64,000 nucleotides of DNA from Rhexocercosporidium sp. MPI-PUGE-AT-0058 (Eukaryota > Ascomycota > Leotiomycetes > Helotiales). Positions 11,455-24,189 of this stretch are shown here, piece after piece; positions within the stretch are counted from its first letter, which is position 1, and every line of letters begins with the position of its first letter. Where the stretch lies: positions 1,054,001 to 1,118,000 of the forward strand of contig JAGTJL010000012.1 of assembly GCA_020746875.1 (NCBI GenBank), read 5' to 3'. Under the pieces are notes generated by a model. It was not told the origin of the DNA. It saw nothing but the letters and a program-made list of their open reading frames with translations, and made no database searches. Made by a program: the position numbers and the translations under genes.

Positions 11455-13910
11455 CAGCGCGCTGTGTGAGATACATACATGCACGCATGCTTGGATTGTA
11501 GGTTATGGGTACGGATAAAGGAAGGCGGTGCATTGGGAAATGGAGTTCGAATTGAAAAGCAGCCAAGGGCCGCATTGGGAGGGAAGATTGGTAATGCATT
11601 GCATTGCATGATTATTAATGAGATACGTTACTTATAGACCTAATAATATACTTCACGACAGTTTTCACTTTTCTTGTCCGTATTGTACTCTTTCTCTTTC
11701 GTTTCCTATACTACAAGCTGCAAGCCTTCTCTCCTGCTTCCAGTCCTCTCAGTTGCGCCCCGAAGCGAAGAGCGGCAGTTGCGTCTAGTTTCATCGATAG
11801 GATTCAATCCTACTGTACCGTATGGTATATCACTGATCCCATAATTTCCACATCGATATTGACGGTCAGAACTCTCTGTATTACACTCTCGCCATGGTCA
11901 GATTAGACTGAAGCATCCCTGAAGATAGAGAAGTGACTCGTAGAACTCATCTGTCATAGTCTGGAATTCTCTTTCTTTGTAGACGATCAATGTTGGAACC
12001 GCTCTCCTTTCCTTTCCTGTTCGTTTCCGACTAGATCGGTTTATTTCACTCTGTATGCCGCTGATACGTCTCTCATTTTCTCTCCACATCCACCTTTCGA
12101 CGGCTTTTTAAGTTTCATTATTGGTACGGAATGGCTGAATGCGTGTGTTTGAGATGAGATGAGCTGGCGTTGGAGACCTACGATCAAATTACTTCAATTC
12201 CTGTGTGTTATTTTCTTCTTCTTTTTTCTCTAACGATATATTCACCACTAATCTTCCACATTTAACTGTTTACACATGTTACAGTACGTTTCAATCGTGT
12301 TTCATCCTCCTAACACACACTTGCTCTAGCTTCCGGCTCTCGAACATAAATTTACAGTTTCAACAAGACCAAACCGGATCGGAAATGAAAGAGAAAAAAA
12401 GCTACTGGCTATCCCCTGCCTCCCCTCTCACTTTCATAATTCACAATTCATCATTCATCTCGTATTCCTGAATTTCCTGTAAAAAGTTTGTCGTGCTGAC
12501 GTTGAAGTCAAAATCAAGCACGCGCTACCTAAATTTATACGAACTAGTAGTTTATTTTGTGGGGCGTGGAGAGACAGTGTGCATTCCAATGGAGGATGCG
12601 AAGAAAAGGCTGTTTTGAAGGACTTTGTCATATTACTTCTCTTTCTTTTTCTTTTCTTATTTTTTTGTCCCCTTTCGTGTCTTGCTGCTGCTCCTTCTTC
12701 TTCTGCGATATCAAGGTGGAGTTCGTTGAGTCGCTGATCATTCATCCTTCTGTTCTTTTGAAGGTCTCGCGCAGAAGAGATCTACCTGTCTTATGTACTT
12801 GCCCCAATCGCAAGCTTCTTTGAACGCCACTAACAGGAATAGGGATCTCCAATGTCATCTTGGAGATAGGCTGGGTTGATACCATGGTATCCTGCTTCGA
12901 GGAATTTTTCATGCAGCGACAAGGGAAACGGTCATCTCCATGAGGTCGAGCCAGACGATCTTGCGCATGCTTCAACGCGCCGAAATGACAGCACGATCAC
13001 ACTCTTGAGCTTCGCATCTCCAACGATATGGCGATATTTGGGCTCTGAGAGGATAACGCCCATTGTAGAGCCATGGATTCCTGACCTAGACTCGGCCACG
13101 ACGAGGGGTCGCGACTGGCAAACTTTGGCGCAACGAATATTTATTCACCAACGTCCTCGTCGCACGTCGTCCGACGTGACTGCTCGTCTCAAAGACTCAA
13201 CATCCTTCGAGAAGCAAGTTGTCTTCTCTCCTCACCTGCAAGTCTTTCCGAATATGCAGGGGCAAGTGCAAAGCACGACAGTTTCAACAAGACTTCGAGA
13301 GGGCAACCACCGGTCTATTCCGAATGTTACAAAGAACAGAAGGATCCAAACAGCTTGTTCTCCTACATCCAAGCCCAGACTGTCGCTCTCGGGCATCGGA
13401 ACGCGTTAGCCCTGTTCGAGGCTTTGAAAGGGATTTTCTTTGGTCTACGATGAGATGCAGACGGGATACGCGACTGGACTAGAACGCGATGAGAGTTCAG
13501 GGCGCGACACTATCGTGTAGTTGAACTCAATTGCTTTTTGTTCGCTCGGCGGCACTACGGAGGTTAGGAAGAAACTCGACAACGAAACTCGGTTGTCTCA
13601 AACCATTCCGGACATTATTCGCTCGAGGGGAAGGGAGGATTTTTTGGGTTTTGACAACAGGAATCCTGTCGGCTGATGCAGGCACCAGGTACCAGCGCAG
13701 AGATGCCCTTCCATTGGGAGGGAGACAACTCGACAACTCCTCCCTCAGGTACTGACTGACTGTACCGCTGGGCCTGTACAACAAACCACCAAACATCACG
13801 AGTCAACAAATGCCAACAGGCTCATCTTAGTATCATTTGAGCAGCCAGCTCATCTCGAGTAATGCAGGGACACGACCGATTGTAGCGCTGCACGCTTGCC
13901 GCCAAGATGC

Positions 13911-13971
13911 TCTGGTCTGGTCCTCTGGTTCCTCTGGATCCTCTAGTTCCCCTGGTTCTCTGGTCGTCGTC
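13911..13971 (+). repeat. Imperfect tandem CTGGTTCCT-like repeats
   Basis: A run of 8-10-base units (ctggtcctctggttcctctg and variants ctggatcct, ctagttccc, ctggttct) repeats about six times with substitutions. It has no coding context. Confidence 0.6.
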
Positions 13972-14746
13972 CCTCTCGCAGCAACGGCAGCAATTTCGTG
14001 GCGCTCAGGCAGGCGTGGGATAGGCCAGACCCCCTGGTTTCATAGGCTAAGTTAAGCCAAGTCAGGCTAAGTTCCAGGCCCAAAGTAGGATTCCCGCCTC
14101 AACCCCCCCAGCACCCGCAATCTCGAAACAAAATCAAATGCACCGAGGAACAGCCAGCCAGCAAGGCCATGGCCATGTTCGCCTTCCCTCCCCCATCAAG
14201 TGCCACCACCAGTGAACAGTGCCCCTGTCCCCCCTCCCCCATCATATTTGTCTGCGATCAGATCAGAGTTTTGCCCCCTTCTCTTCCTCTTCCCACCGCA
14301 ACCTTCAAATCCCCTCACATTCGCTCAGAGCAGTCACTCTTTTGGAAAGCCCTTGCGCGCGGTCTCTTTCTCTTCGCCTTGCGATTTACGCTTCTGGATA
14401 TTTATTTACTCATCTATCCATCTATTACAGGAACAGACTCAACGTTTCTATTTTCAGCCAACCAAGTAGTCAGCCTGTTTGCGACAGATCTGTTGTGGCA
14501 TCGAAAGTATCCATCACTTCCCGACACGAGAACAAACGAACGCCTTTCCGATATCTTGCGTACCAGAATATGCATATTTTGTCCGACTCTTGCAACCACG
14601 AATACCAGAGACTCAATATCAAGCGCGCCGGAGGACGATACACAGTTCTTTGACCCCATATCGCAACGCATAACAACACTCGTTGTTCGAACTCAAACTA
14701 AACCCAGCAAACAACCACATTCATTACCCGAATCTAAACATTCAAG

Positions 14747-15598
14747 ATGCTTCCCACCTCACTACTAGCTCTGACAGCGAGCTTCATCGCGCCCATCCTC
14801 GCGGCGCCATCATGCACTCCCTCCTCCAACGGATATGCAGCCCAGAAGATGATCTACCTCTTCAATGATTTCTGCGAGGGCCTCACGGAGAGCAATTTTG
14901 CTACCAAGCAGAAGTACTACGACATGCCTGTTGTCGCATTGAGCTTCACTCCTGCGGCGGTTGGAGATTGTTCGTTGAAGGAGTGCTTGACGAGTTTCGG
15001 GTCGTTGGTTGATGCTTGTAAGTCACTCACCGAATACCTAGGCGATCGATCGCGCGAAAGTTGGTCGCAGCAATTGCAGAGAAGGGAAATCTAACACCTC
15101 GTAGGCGACAAAGATGACAAATCTATCTGGGGAACCGGAAATGTAGCAAGCAGCTGCGGAACCTACAGCTTCGAGATCAAAGACATATCCGTAACGAAAA
15201 GTCTCGGCGCACCAGACGCCACCATCACCGCAGCCACCATAAAAACCTACGACGTCGCGACCCTAACCTCATCCTCGTCTTCCACCTCAACCAGCTCCTC
15301 GTCTCCATCCTCGTACAAGGCATCCACGACCAGCGAAGCCCAACTCGAGAGTACTTATGCGCCTTCTACACAGATGTACCTAAACGCGACTACGAGCACG
15401 GCTTCTTCTAACTCGAGTACTGCGTACCAGAGCGCTACGTTGACGGTTTCGCCTTCGTCTAGTCTAGTTGCCGCTAGTACTACGGCTACGAAGCCGGAGG
15501 TTGGCACTGCGACTTTGGGTACGAGTGGTGCATCGGTGTTGAGAGTTAGCGGGTTGAGCTTGGTGCTTGTTGCGGGTGTGTTTGGTGTCTTCTTGTAG
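14747..15598 (+). CDS. Secreted, probably GPI-anchored Ser/Thr-rich cell-surface protein
   Basis: Two exons, 14747-15017 and 15105-15598, encode 254 residues (intron 15018-15104). The N-terminus is a clear signal peptide (MLPTSLLALTASFIAPILAA, cleavage near AAPS). The mature N-terminal domain of about 120 residues has five or six cysteines (PSCTPSS, NDFCEG, GDCSLKECL, DAC, SSCGTY). A low-complexity Ser/Thr stalk starting near TLTSSSSST follows, and the protein ends in a hydrophobic tail (SLVLVAGVFGVFL) typical of a GPI-attachment signal. No enzyme motif is visible. The family is not recognised beyond fungal surface proteins of this architecture. The start ATG is the only one preceding the signal peptide, and the splice is phase-consistent. 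Confidence 0.8.
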
Positions 15599-17077
15599 AG
15601 GAGTGGAGGGGTGTTGGGTGGTGTATGTTGGATGAAAGAGAGATAGGAGAAGGGATGTCGGACATTCAGAAGAGTTCAGAATGTCGAAAATTCGAAGGCA
15701 GCCGGTGGCAGTTGAAGGAGGGGATACATATCCCGGGAGTTCTTCACAGCACTTCTACGCATCACGAGCGACGCCCATTTCGCTTTCCGCGCGTGGATTC
15801 CTTCTGGCTTGCGTCTAGCCTGTCAGCATTGTTATTTGCAGCAGGTGTTTCTGGAGTGTTTTTTCTTGTGGAAAGGGAGGCTTGTTGCTTGATTGTTGTT
15901 GTTGTTAGCGATTGATTGGTTGATTGTTTGATGATATACGTCCCGTTCACGTACGTACGTATGCTTTGGAGGGTTTGAAGGCCGACCGACTTGTAGGGGA
16001 AATGCACTTGATACCCCGACGAAGATGAGATGAACCGATGATTTACATAAGTATATATTGTTAGCTAGGTAGTTTGTAATTAATTTATATTTTTCGAAGA
16101 GAGATGAAAGACTTTGCACACACACGAAAATCTCAACTCGTGACATGCGCAGGGGGGGCTCTTGCGATCTAAAAAGTGCCTAAGTCGTTCAGTCGTTGAT
16201 CTACTTTTGTACATTTCACTTTTCATGGCTGTTGAAACACTTTGATGCTTGTTTCGCTGATGATTCGATTGGGTGTTGAGTCTGATGCCCTGGTTTTGTC
16301 CCATAATCAACTCCACTTGCTAGCTACACCATCGGGAGATTGGAGGGCAATCAGACATGTGAATGCTGCGAGATCTTGGATAATTTATGTCAAGGTTGAG
16401 ATTACGAGACTGTTGAGGTTATCTACTGACTGCAGTCTTGAAGAATCGATGATAGTAGGATGGGATGGCTTTACGGGACGGCTGACAGTTGCCGATTTTG
16501 CCACGAGATATAACCTAAATCAACTTGTGCACGACTTTAAATCTTCGCGAAATATTTATCGAATCAATGTAGAATAAGGGAGAATAGAAAGTGTGGCGCT
16601 TATTCTAACAAGCAAATAGAAAAGAACTGTATTGATTCTAAATGTGACGAAATGTTCCAAGTACTTTGGAAATGCGTAGAGGATGGCAAGATAGTAGAGA
16701 AGAAATGATCTCAAAAATGCTTATCTTGAAATATTCCGCCTTCTAAGAAAGAGACCTTTTATCTCTGCTGGCTGGAACATTTCTTAAAGCTACTAGCGGG
16801 TATACTTAAGTTAACCTTTTTCTTCCTGGGCTTCTCTCTTGAAATCCCGCAACGTTTATGCTGCGTCTGACTTATAGCCCACCGCCCGCTATTCTTCCTC
16901 ATAGGGATATTCTATAACCCCCCGCCCCCTTTTTCTTCTTTTCTTTTCTTTACTCATCGCTGTTTGGCCTACAATTCTTCAACTCTGTTTTTTTAATGAC
17001 AAATCGAGCATAGGCCAGACACCAAGCGACTAATCTGCTTCCGAAGTTGATGATGGTAGACCCATCCAACCAACCAT
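15599..17077. other. Spacer between two converging genes
   Basis: This contains the 3' ends of the GPI-type gene and of the DUF6594 gene. A plus-strand open frame at 16242-16577 has no recognisable features. The sequence from 16580 on is AT-rich and shows nothing else. Confidence 0.5.
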
Positions 17078-18675
17078 TCAATTCCCGCCATTGAACCCCA
17101 GATTCGCAATGAACACCACAAGCAGCGCACAATACCTTCTCAAATTAGCTCTGCACAGCACACACGCAAAATCACAAACCATCACAAAAAGCCCATTAAT
17201 CGACAAGGTAGGTAGGCAAGTACTCACGCAGCAGCAGCTCCAAGTAGTTCATGTCGCTTAGCCTTCGTAAACAAAGCTAGCGCAGCCGAGAAGAGCAGCG
17301 TCGCAACCAGCAGTATACCCATACAGATCGCATTCGAGCGATTCGCATTCGCCTCGTTATATGAAGAGCCGACGTGGTACAGTGCATAGACAGGCACGAC
17401 GAGGAGCGCGAGGACCATGGTCATGATGAGGAAGCTTACGAGCCTGTCGACGCGTGACTTGGTTGGGAAGAAGAGGTCGGGGTCGGTTGTTTTGAGGGCA
17501 GTTTCCTTTGCGAGAAAGGATTTCTTTTAGCCCCTTTCCATTTTTAAGCAGTGAGGATGGGAAATGGACAAACCTTCGAGCAGAATAAATGCTTAACCAG
17601 CGAGCGCGGGAAAAGCTTCAGCACCTTCTCCACCGTAGCGTCGAGCCACGCACTTTCCCTCCCGGGCCGAAGTGTGATCAGATCCTCCCTATTGTAGATG
17701 AAATCGTCATCTCCTTGCATCAGCGGCTTCTTATACATGACGAAATTAGCTACGCTATTATAATCACGTCTCGGCGGACGGTTCGCAGCTGTCAATTGCT
17801 GAGCATTCAGAAGAAGCTCATCGTATCGCAGAATGGCGGTTTCCATTCGAGCGAGGAGGCCTTGTCTCGTTTCTTCCTCTGCCCCGGTTTTGCTTCCCTG
17901 GGCTTGGGAATGGGGTTGGGGATATGATTGCTTCTCTAAATCGACATCTTCCATGCGACATTGTAGAGCTTTCGGATTATCGGAGACGTCACGGCGGTCC
18001 ATCAGATCGAGCTGTTCTTCCATGAGACGGAGCTCGTCTTGCTTCTGTAGCAATAGTCTTGCGTGCAGGAAGCCGAAGCGCCTGTAGATCATGAAGTTCT
18101 CGTCGCTGTCCATGAACGCTGCTAGGTATGGATAACCGAGTTCGCATCGTTCCACTAAGTACTAGTCAGTAAAAGCTTATCTAATACAGACATCTCTAGC
18201 TGATTTGATTTCTCTGACGAAGGCTTACATTTCCTGACGACCGTCGGGATTGGCTGAAGGGCTGGCTTGGTGAGGCTTTTGGGGAGGATGCTTCTTGTGA
18301 AACGAGTGAAGAGGGACTCTTGCGATAGATGATGCACTACAACAAAAACATTAGCGTAGATATCATCAATTGAACATTCAATCACTTGCCGCTTTCTTCA
18401 TCGCTGTCTTCTTCAATTACTATCTCCTCCTCGTCCTCGATTGGAATTATCGTGTCATTTTGACTACCCCACGTCGACCCCGTCCTTGGGGAGATGGGAG
18501 CTTCTTCAGCCTCAAGAACGGGTTTCTCTGAATTGACATTTCCAGTCGCATTGGTGGGATTGTCTCTATTACTAGTTCCTAAGCCAGCAATTTTGAGAAG
18601 TCGACAGAAGAACATTCTTAGGGAAACGCCTGGCGGTGGTTGATGAGTGCTTGAGATGAGCGTTGTATCGTACAT
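17078..18675 (-). CDS. DUF6594 membrane protein
   Basis: Five exons: 18675-18390, 18336-18229, 18154-17574, 17505-17228 and 17135-17078, about 436 residues. The family signature is clear: ERCELGYPYLAAFMDSDENF, YRRFGFLHARLLLQKQDEL with a following coiled region, then FVMYKKPLM, and a C-terminal membrane part with helices near SFLIMTMVLALLVVPVYALY, ICMGILLVATLLFSAALALF and YCALLVVFIANLG. The last short exon supplies the conserved AYCALLVVF ending. Intron 1 (18389-18337) only keeps frame if it uses a GC donor (GCAAGT). The first in-frame ATG is at 18675; a second at 18615 is a possible start. DUF6594 proteins are fungus-specific, often near HET/NLR or secondary-metabolism genes; the activity is unknown. 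The N-terminal acidic segment (EDEEEIVIEEDSDEE) may be poorly ordered. Confidence 0.82.
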
Positions 18676-19530
18676 TATTGGAATAGCATGCCAGAAGTGA
18701 CTCTGGGTGACTATCCTCCCAGAGGCCGTTAAGGAGTATATACTCAACGTGGTGGGGGAAAAGACTCTGAATCTCCTAGGAGTTGCAGTGCTGTTTTGAC
18801 AACACCGAGTATGTCAGAGACTCTCTTCCGGGCGTGATTTTGCCCCCCAGGTGGGACCATCGGCTTCCTGCATGTGTTTCTCTACGGAAATGATTGGACG
18901 ATGACATGCATAGATTGCGAGCGTCAGCCTACTTGAGATATGCACATCAAGAATATAAGGGTGGTAGGTACTTTATACTGATTGGCTAGGTAATGATGCA
19001 CTGGAGGCTTCGCTTTTCAGCCCTGAAATATGGAAGCATCCCTGGCAATGTTCGCTGGAGCCTTGAGAACATCAGAAGCGGCTCTTATGTAGATTCGATG
19101 AAAGAAGACATGTGGAGCCTTCCTTCCATCTGGCAATGTCCCCTATGCGGTTACTGTGAATCATATCAGACCGATGTGCTCACCGAGAGCTTCTCCATGT
19201 CAGAGGACTGCAGCCTGTCTGTCGTTCATGGTTGATTGTTTGATTTGCCTTAGGTCACATCTGAACAAGGCTGCAAGATGCCTTGATTGCCTCGTGAGGA
19301 GTCTGCCATATAAGCACGAGCCTACCCCGCGCTCAACCTGACAAGGCTCTCCTCAAACAAAACATCACACGATTCAACCAGCCGCCCGAACAGCCCCACA
19401 GAAAACGTGCGACCCAGCCAACGCATCACGCATATCTAAGCCCACCAACACAGGCAAAGCCTGGAAATGGTATGCAGACACTATCTTTGCGGCAGATAGC
19501 TTCTGGAAATGCTAATTCGCTTAGGGGGGC
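18676..19530. other. Spacer with divergent promoters
   Basis: This lies between the leftward DUF6594 gene and the rightward small gene at 19531. The open frame 18993-19235 (+) has CxxC-like cysteines (QCPLCGYC) but no other support, so I do not call it. Confidence 0.45.
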
Positions 19531-19861
19531 ATGGAAGATGGAATGGAGGAGGATCCTGGCCGTGCGGACTGTGTGCCGAGGAGTAGTAAGAAGAAGGTAA
19601 ATAAATGCTATAATTCCCGGGATCACGAAGATTGAATGGTATTAATTGGTTTTCTTGGTGCAGCACCCGCGGAAATTCGAGGATGGAGACAAAGTCTGGA
19701 TGAAGGTATCTAAATCGCGCGACATTATCGTATGGGTGAAGAATCACAAATACGATGAGAAGAAGGACGGATGGATCTACAAGGTGCAGGAGCAGGACAA
19801 GGAAGGCATGTGGGACGGTGATGAGAAATGGAAGAAGGAGAAAGACTTGAAGAGAGCCTGA
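19531..19861 (+). CDS. Small 87-residue protein with a possible SH3-like fold
   Basis: Exons 19531-19596 and 19664-19861 join in phase 0 across an intron with a good GTAAAT donor and a pyrimidine-rich TGGTGCAG acceptor. The product is 87 residues, highly charged, with no signal peptide or membrane segment. The core, RKFEDGDKVWMKV, then IVWVKNHKY, WIYKV and WKKEKDLKRA, has the alternating beta-strand pattern of small SH3-like fungal proteins that read 'F..GD.VW...'. The upstream exon (MEDGMEEDPG) is acidic. I do not know a function. Its position between DUF6594 and the caspase-like gene may only be coincidence. The main doubt is whether so short a model is expressed. Confidence 0.55.
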
Positions 19862-20562
19862 GCGTTTAGTTTTGTGTAGATGTCCACAGGCGAGGAGGGA
19901 GGCTCTACGGGGCGTGAGGAAATTGCTGAGTCCCAGCAGTTGTACAGTTTCAAAGTACCTAGATTATTTCAGCACATTGAAAGTGAGAAGAATGCCTTTT
20001 TTTAATCGAACATCTAGGACAAATAATTAACTCTTTTGTAGGAGTTGCTTTCTTCGATTCAGTTCAGAAATGTTACATTAAGATAGAAAGTCTCACAAAG
20101 TTTGATTTCGGGGTTCTCGCTTGTCAAAGTCAGCAACCTCCTCCCGCCCCGTAAAGGGAGGGCTCGTGGTACAGAGGAGTGTGCGTCCTTGACTCTGGTG
20201 CAATTTGAAAGTAGTACGCCTCTGTACCAGCTACCATAAAGGGAAGGTGTTAATACTGTAGGCGAGGTGCCACACGACTTGCAGCGGTGTTGACATGCAA
20301 TACACAAACAGGGCAGTGTAGGCCGGCTGGAAGAGAAGCAAGCGACACAGCCTCTCTTCCCACCTCAAAGAGGCTGTGCTGTATTTCAATATTTCAACAC
20401 GCCCATAATTATGCACCTGTTGTGCAGGAGGCTCTTTTTTTTCAAGTCCACTTAAACCCTTGTCGTGAAATTCGTCACAATTGCGTGCAGATAAAGACCC
20501 AGGACTGCCTCGCAAATAGGGCAATCTACGATAAGTGTTTCCACTCACGAGGTACAGCAGCA
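19862..20562. other. Spacer upstream of the caspase-like gene
   Basis: AT-rich sequence with no supported gene. It is probably the 3' end of the small gene followed by the promoter of the caspase-like gene. Confidence 0.5.
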
Positions 20563-22170
20563 ATGGCCTCACCTTCATCTCAAGCCGCAGTGCGGGCACA
20601 GCAGGTCTCAGCACCTAAAGTCGTGACAACTGGCACCGGCCAGCCTCCGTCAGAGCCTGTGGAGCCGACGATCAAGATCCATTATTTGGAAGACAAAGTC
20701 CAGCAGGATGCCAATCACCGCGTACAATGGAGTGATTGGATGTCTGATGGACAGAAAAGATCTTTTTACAAGCATGTGTTTGTTCTGCTGTTGTCATGGC
20801 ACCCAGATTGTGATGATATGGCTGTTAGAGATGAGGTATGTTCAATGTTACATTCTTGTAACAACCATTAAGATATAAGATACTGATTCCTGTTGATAGG
20901 TTGAACGCCTTCAGAAGGTCTTTGAGGATACATATAATTACGAAGTCAAGAGTTTTCAGATCGATAGCAGGAAGCCTGAATCGCCTCAATCACAAGTGAA
21001 TTTCGAAGTCGCCCACTTCGTACATGAACATGACCACAAAGACGACTCGCTCTTCATTATTTACTACGCAGGGCACGGCTCGCCCGGTAAGATCCCAGGA
21101 GATCTGAAGATATCTGGGTATGTTTCAAATGTCTTCTGCGACTACTGTGCAACTGCTTACAGTGCTTTTCAAGACGGAGAAAAGACAAGATGAGGTCTAA
21201 GCAGTTTGTTGACATCACCTGGAATCTCGTCGAGGGCAATTTGCAAGAGACTCGTGCGGATGTTCTGCAGATTTTTGATTGCTGTCATGCGAGCGATCTA
21301 GGCAGAGGGTCTAATCTGAATTCAAGGTAAGCCGATCTCTGTCTACAAGGTTTCGCAGTTGTGTTAATTAAACCCCGATTTATCAGATCGTTCGAACACC
21401 TCGCTGCTTCCACCACGCCTTATACCCGATCACCAGGCGACCACTCTTTCACATCGGCTCTCATATGGGCCCTGAAAGACCTAGGTAGCCCCTTCCAAGA
21501 ATCTCCAATGTTCGCAACGAGTAAACTAGCCAAAAGGATCTACGACGCCCCAAACTTCCCACGAGAGCAGAAACCCTCGCTAACGACACGAAATGTTGAC
21601 GCCTTACACCACATCATCCTCGCTCCGATCCCCCATGATAGGTCAATAGACACCCCGGTTCCAGACAACGTAGAAGAGGACGAGGAAGCCGAGAGCGACG
21701 ACGAATCCGACAAAGCAGTCCCGCAGTTCCTGAGTCTCACATTCCAATTCAAAGAAGCGCAAGACGACGAGAACCTAAAGAAACTCGCCGATCACCTGAA
21801 GATGTTTATGAGGCTCGACACGGGTCTGCAGAAAGTCCAATGGGGCGCGCTGTGGGATGGATCGGGACCGCCGCCCGGTGCGAGGATGCGCGAGATTGTT
21901 AAGAAGTTCATGGCGTCGGAGCAGTCGCCTATTTGGACGGCGAGGAGTAAGTGGGCTATGGTGTCGAGCGCTGTGAGGAGGAAGAGGTTAGTTGGGAGGG
22001 AGCGGCGGGATGTAGCTGTATCGGAGCCCGCTGATGATGAAGGTGCACCTTTGCTTTCTGGGGCTTCGTCTGATACTTACGCACAGGAGGATTCTAATAG
22101 AGGGTTCTGGAACTTAGTTTTATCACACCTTCGAAAGTTTTGGAGGTCGTTGATGATGGCAACGGGTTAG
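20563..22170 (+). CDS. Caspase-like (peptidase C14) domain protein
   Basis: Four exons, 20563-20835, 20900-21117, 21174-21326 and 21387-22170, encode 475 residues. After a disordered N-terminus of about 60 residues, the caspase-like fold begins at KHVFVLLLSWHPDC. It carries the catalytic His in FIIYYAGHGSPG (about His150) and the catalytic Cys in LQIFDCCHASDLG (about Cys200/201), both intact. It continues through FEHLAASTTPYTRSPGDHSFTSAL and VDALHHIILAPI. The C-terminal part has an acidic linker (EEDEEAESDDESD), a helical region and a Lys/Arg-rich stretch. This architecture is common in fungal proteins annotated as metacaspase-like or tied to NACHT/HET death-type modules; here no NACHT or HET domain is attached. 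The third exon needs acceptor 21172-21173, because a nearer AG at 21161-21162 would break the frame. Substrate and activation are unknown. Confidence 0.82.
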
Positions 22171-24189
22171 CAGCAAGAGGGAATCGCTGGCGAAATTTGT
22201 AGCATCAGGACGAAGACTTCCCAATGATGGACGGCTCATTTGGGAATCAAAGCTGCGAGGTTTTTTGGATACTCGTCGAGGATGTGGTTCACATCATGGG
22301 TCTCAATTCCTGGGATGGGCCATTCTGTTTTTGGTGGATAGGCTTTTGTTGTGCACAGCGTTTGCTTGGGTTTCTGGCGATTCGGGATACATATACCCTT
22401 CTGCATTTGGATTACGGCGTACAGTGGCTTACTTGGAATGCTGGATGGCTTGATTTGGTCTTCCGCCAAGATGAATTTAATACGATACAATATAATAGCA
22501 TAGATATAGAGACATGTCGCTCACGAAACAGGTATTTTGGCATATGTCTATGAGCGGACTGAGTATGATCTTGACACCATCTCGATCGTAACCTCGTCCT
22601 TCGGCTCTTTTCTCAGTCATCTCTATTTACTTCACACCTCAACTTCCAAGAGGCAGTCCTGCAGATCGTCAACCATCCGTATGCAGCTTCCACGCACCAA
22701 AACCGATCCCAATCCATAATGATGGAAGAAGTAACATCCATGAACACCAACATGACTTCGCTTCACCTCCCGATTTCCCAATAAAGCTACCTAGTCGATC
22801 GATCTCATCATACACAATTGACTGGCTATCTTGATATCCTCCTCCACGGCGCACACCCCTATCTTTTCTCCCTTTATCTTCATAAAATCGGCACTCACGT
22901 TTACTTGTGGAGGAATCTCCGTTCCCAGCCATCCGCACTGTCACTTTGAGACCTTGCAAGCATCGATGCAGTGTGGCATTTGTATCTGCATGGCGTGGGG
23001 AAGCGGCAACGGAAACGGTCTAGGAACCAAAGCTGCCGACACCTCCTTCCTTTCTTCCCGCTGAAGGATTCTGGTGGCTTTCTGTTCCGCCATCAAAGTC
23101 TTGGTAAAGGATCGAGATTGCAAAAAGTACATATTAAGAGTTTTTTATTTTGGACGATCCTAATACTGCATTGCACTGCTGTGGGCTGATCTGATCTGAT
23201 CGATCATCATGGGTCTGGTTCATTGGACTGGACTGACAGTACTGGGCTGAAGCGAGGCGTGATATTGTACGGATCGAAATACGGTAGTGGATTACCGTAC
23301 TGACATGGTGTGATGCACGCATATCGCGGTGACACATCGATGTAATGCGATACGAGTACCACGCTGCTGGCTGCTGGCTGATTGCCAATGCATGTGGGGA
23401 AATGAGTGATTGAGATTGCGGTGGGCGGGGAGCGGAGTGGTGGAAAGTCTCATTCACTGCAATAGGTCCAGTTCCCAACCCCAGCCTGCCGTTTTTTGTT
23501 GTTTTGCTTTCCCCCCTCCACAAGCGAGACTGGGATTCCAGAAGTTTTGTTTCAGAAGTGCAATAAGATGGATATGGTATGCGCTGTGAAGCTTTCATTC
23601 TCTATCAAGGTAGCTAGGTATATAAGCTTTTGTTCCGTTTTCATTTGTTTGCCCATTCCCTGAATCCAAAATATGTTTCCAAGAAAGGTTGAGGAAATGA
23701 TTTGCTTTTGCTCTCGCTTTTTTTGCTTTTGCGCAGCAGGCAGGCAGACAAACAGGCATGGGTAATGAGCAATCTCGATACTTTTGGTGAGAAGGCAATC
23801 GGCGCGAGCTGAGAAGAGGAAAAAGCAATGATCATAAAAATGTCAGACATGCCACTGTTCCCAATAACGTAAAGAACTGCCAATCCTAAACGAGACGCTT
23901 GCATCTCCGAGGGGCTGACCCTGTAATCGTATTCAACATCCAGGTTTCTCCAAGCCTCCAAACAAAAAGATCACTACAAGAAAAAACAAAAACAAAAGCC
24001 AATTGGGTGGTCCTATCAGATATTTTCCCAGACGCCAGCTTAGGAGACAATGGAAGTAAAAGACCGCCAAAAAGACTTTTGATGGGCATTAAAAGACCCG
24101 CCATTCCCACCCCACCCATTAAGGTGTGCGTATCCAATTAATTCCATCGTAGGGGTTGCTTTATCTCCTCCATCTGGCTAGGCACAGCC
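22171..24189. other. 2-kb spacer without a supported gene
   Basis: The downstream regions of the caspase-like gene (+) and of the aldolase gene (-) meet here. A minus-strand frame near 22669-22959 (starting MAGNGDSSTSKREC after a later ATG) is possible as a tiny orphan but has no support. A short hairpin, tacggta-gtggat-taccgta, lies at 23280-23299. Confidence 0.45.

Larger units (their letters stand above)
11359..14746. other. 3.4-kb spacer without a supported gene
   Basis: After the channel gene comes a purine-rich tract (11391-11454), then AT-rich sequence and scattered open frames with no domain or splicing support (for example 12876-13409 and 14169-14768 on +). The region 14150-14740 is pyrimidine-rich and probably serves as promoter and leader for the secreted-protein gene at 14747. 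Short imperfect CTGGTTCCT-like repeats lie at about 13911-13971. Confidence 0.45.

Noticed and set aside
18676..18747. Extension of the DUF6594 protein to 18747
   Set aside because: The frame is open but begins with TTG; the first ATG is at 18675.
18993..19235. Frame with CPLCGYC as a zinc-binding protein
   Set aside because: Only one Cys pair, no conserved surroundings and no splice evidence.
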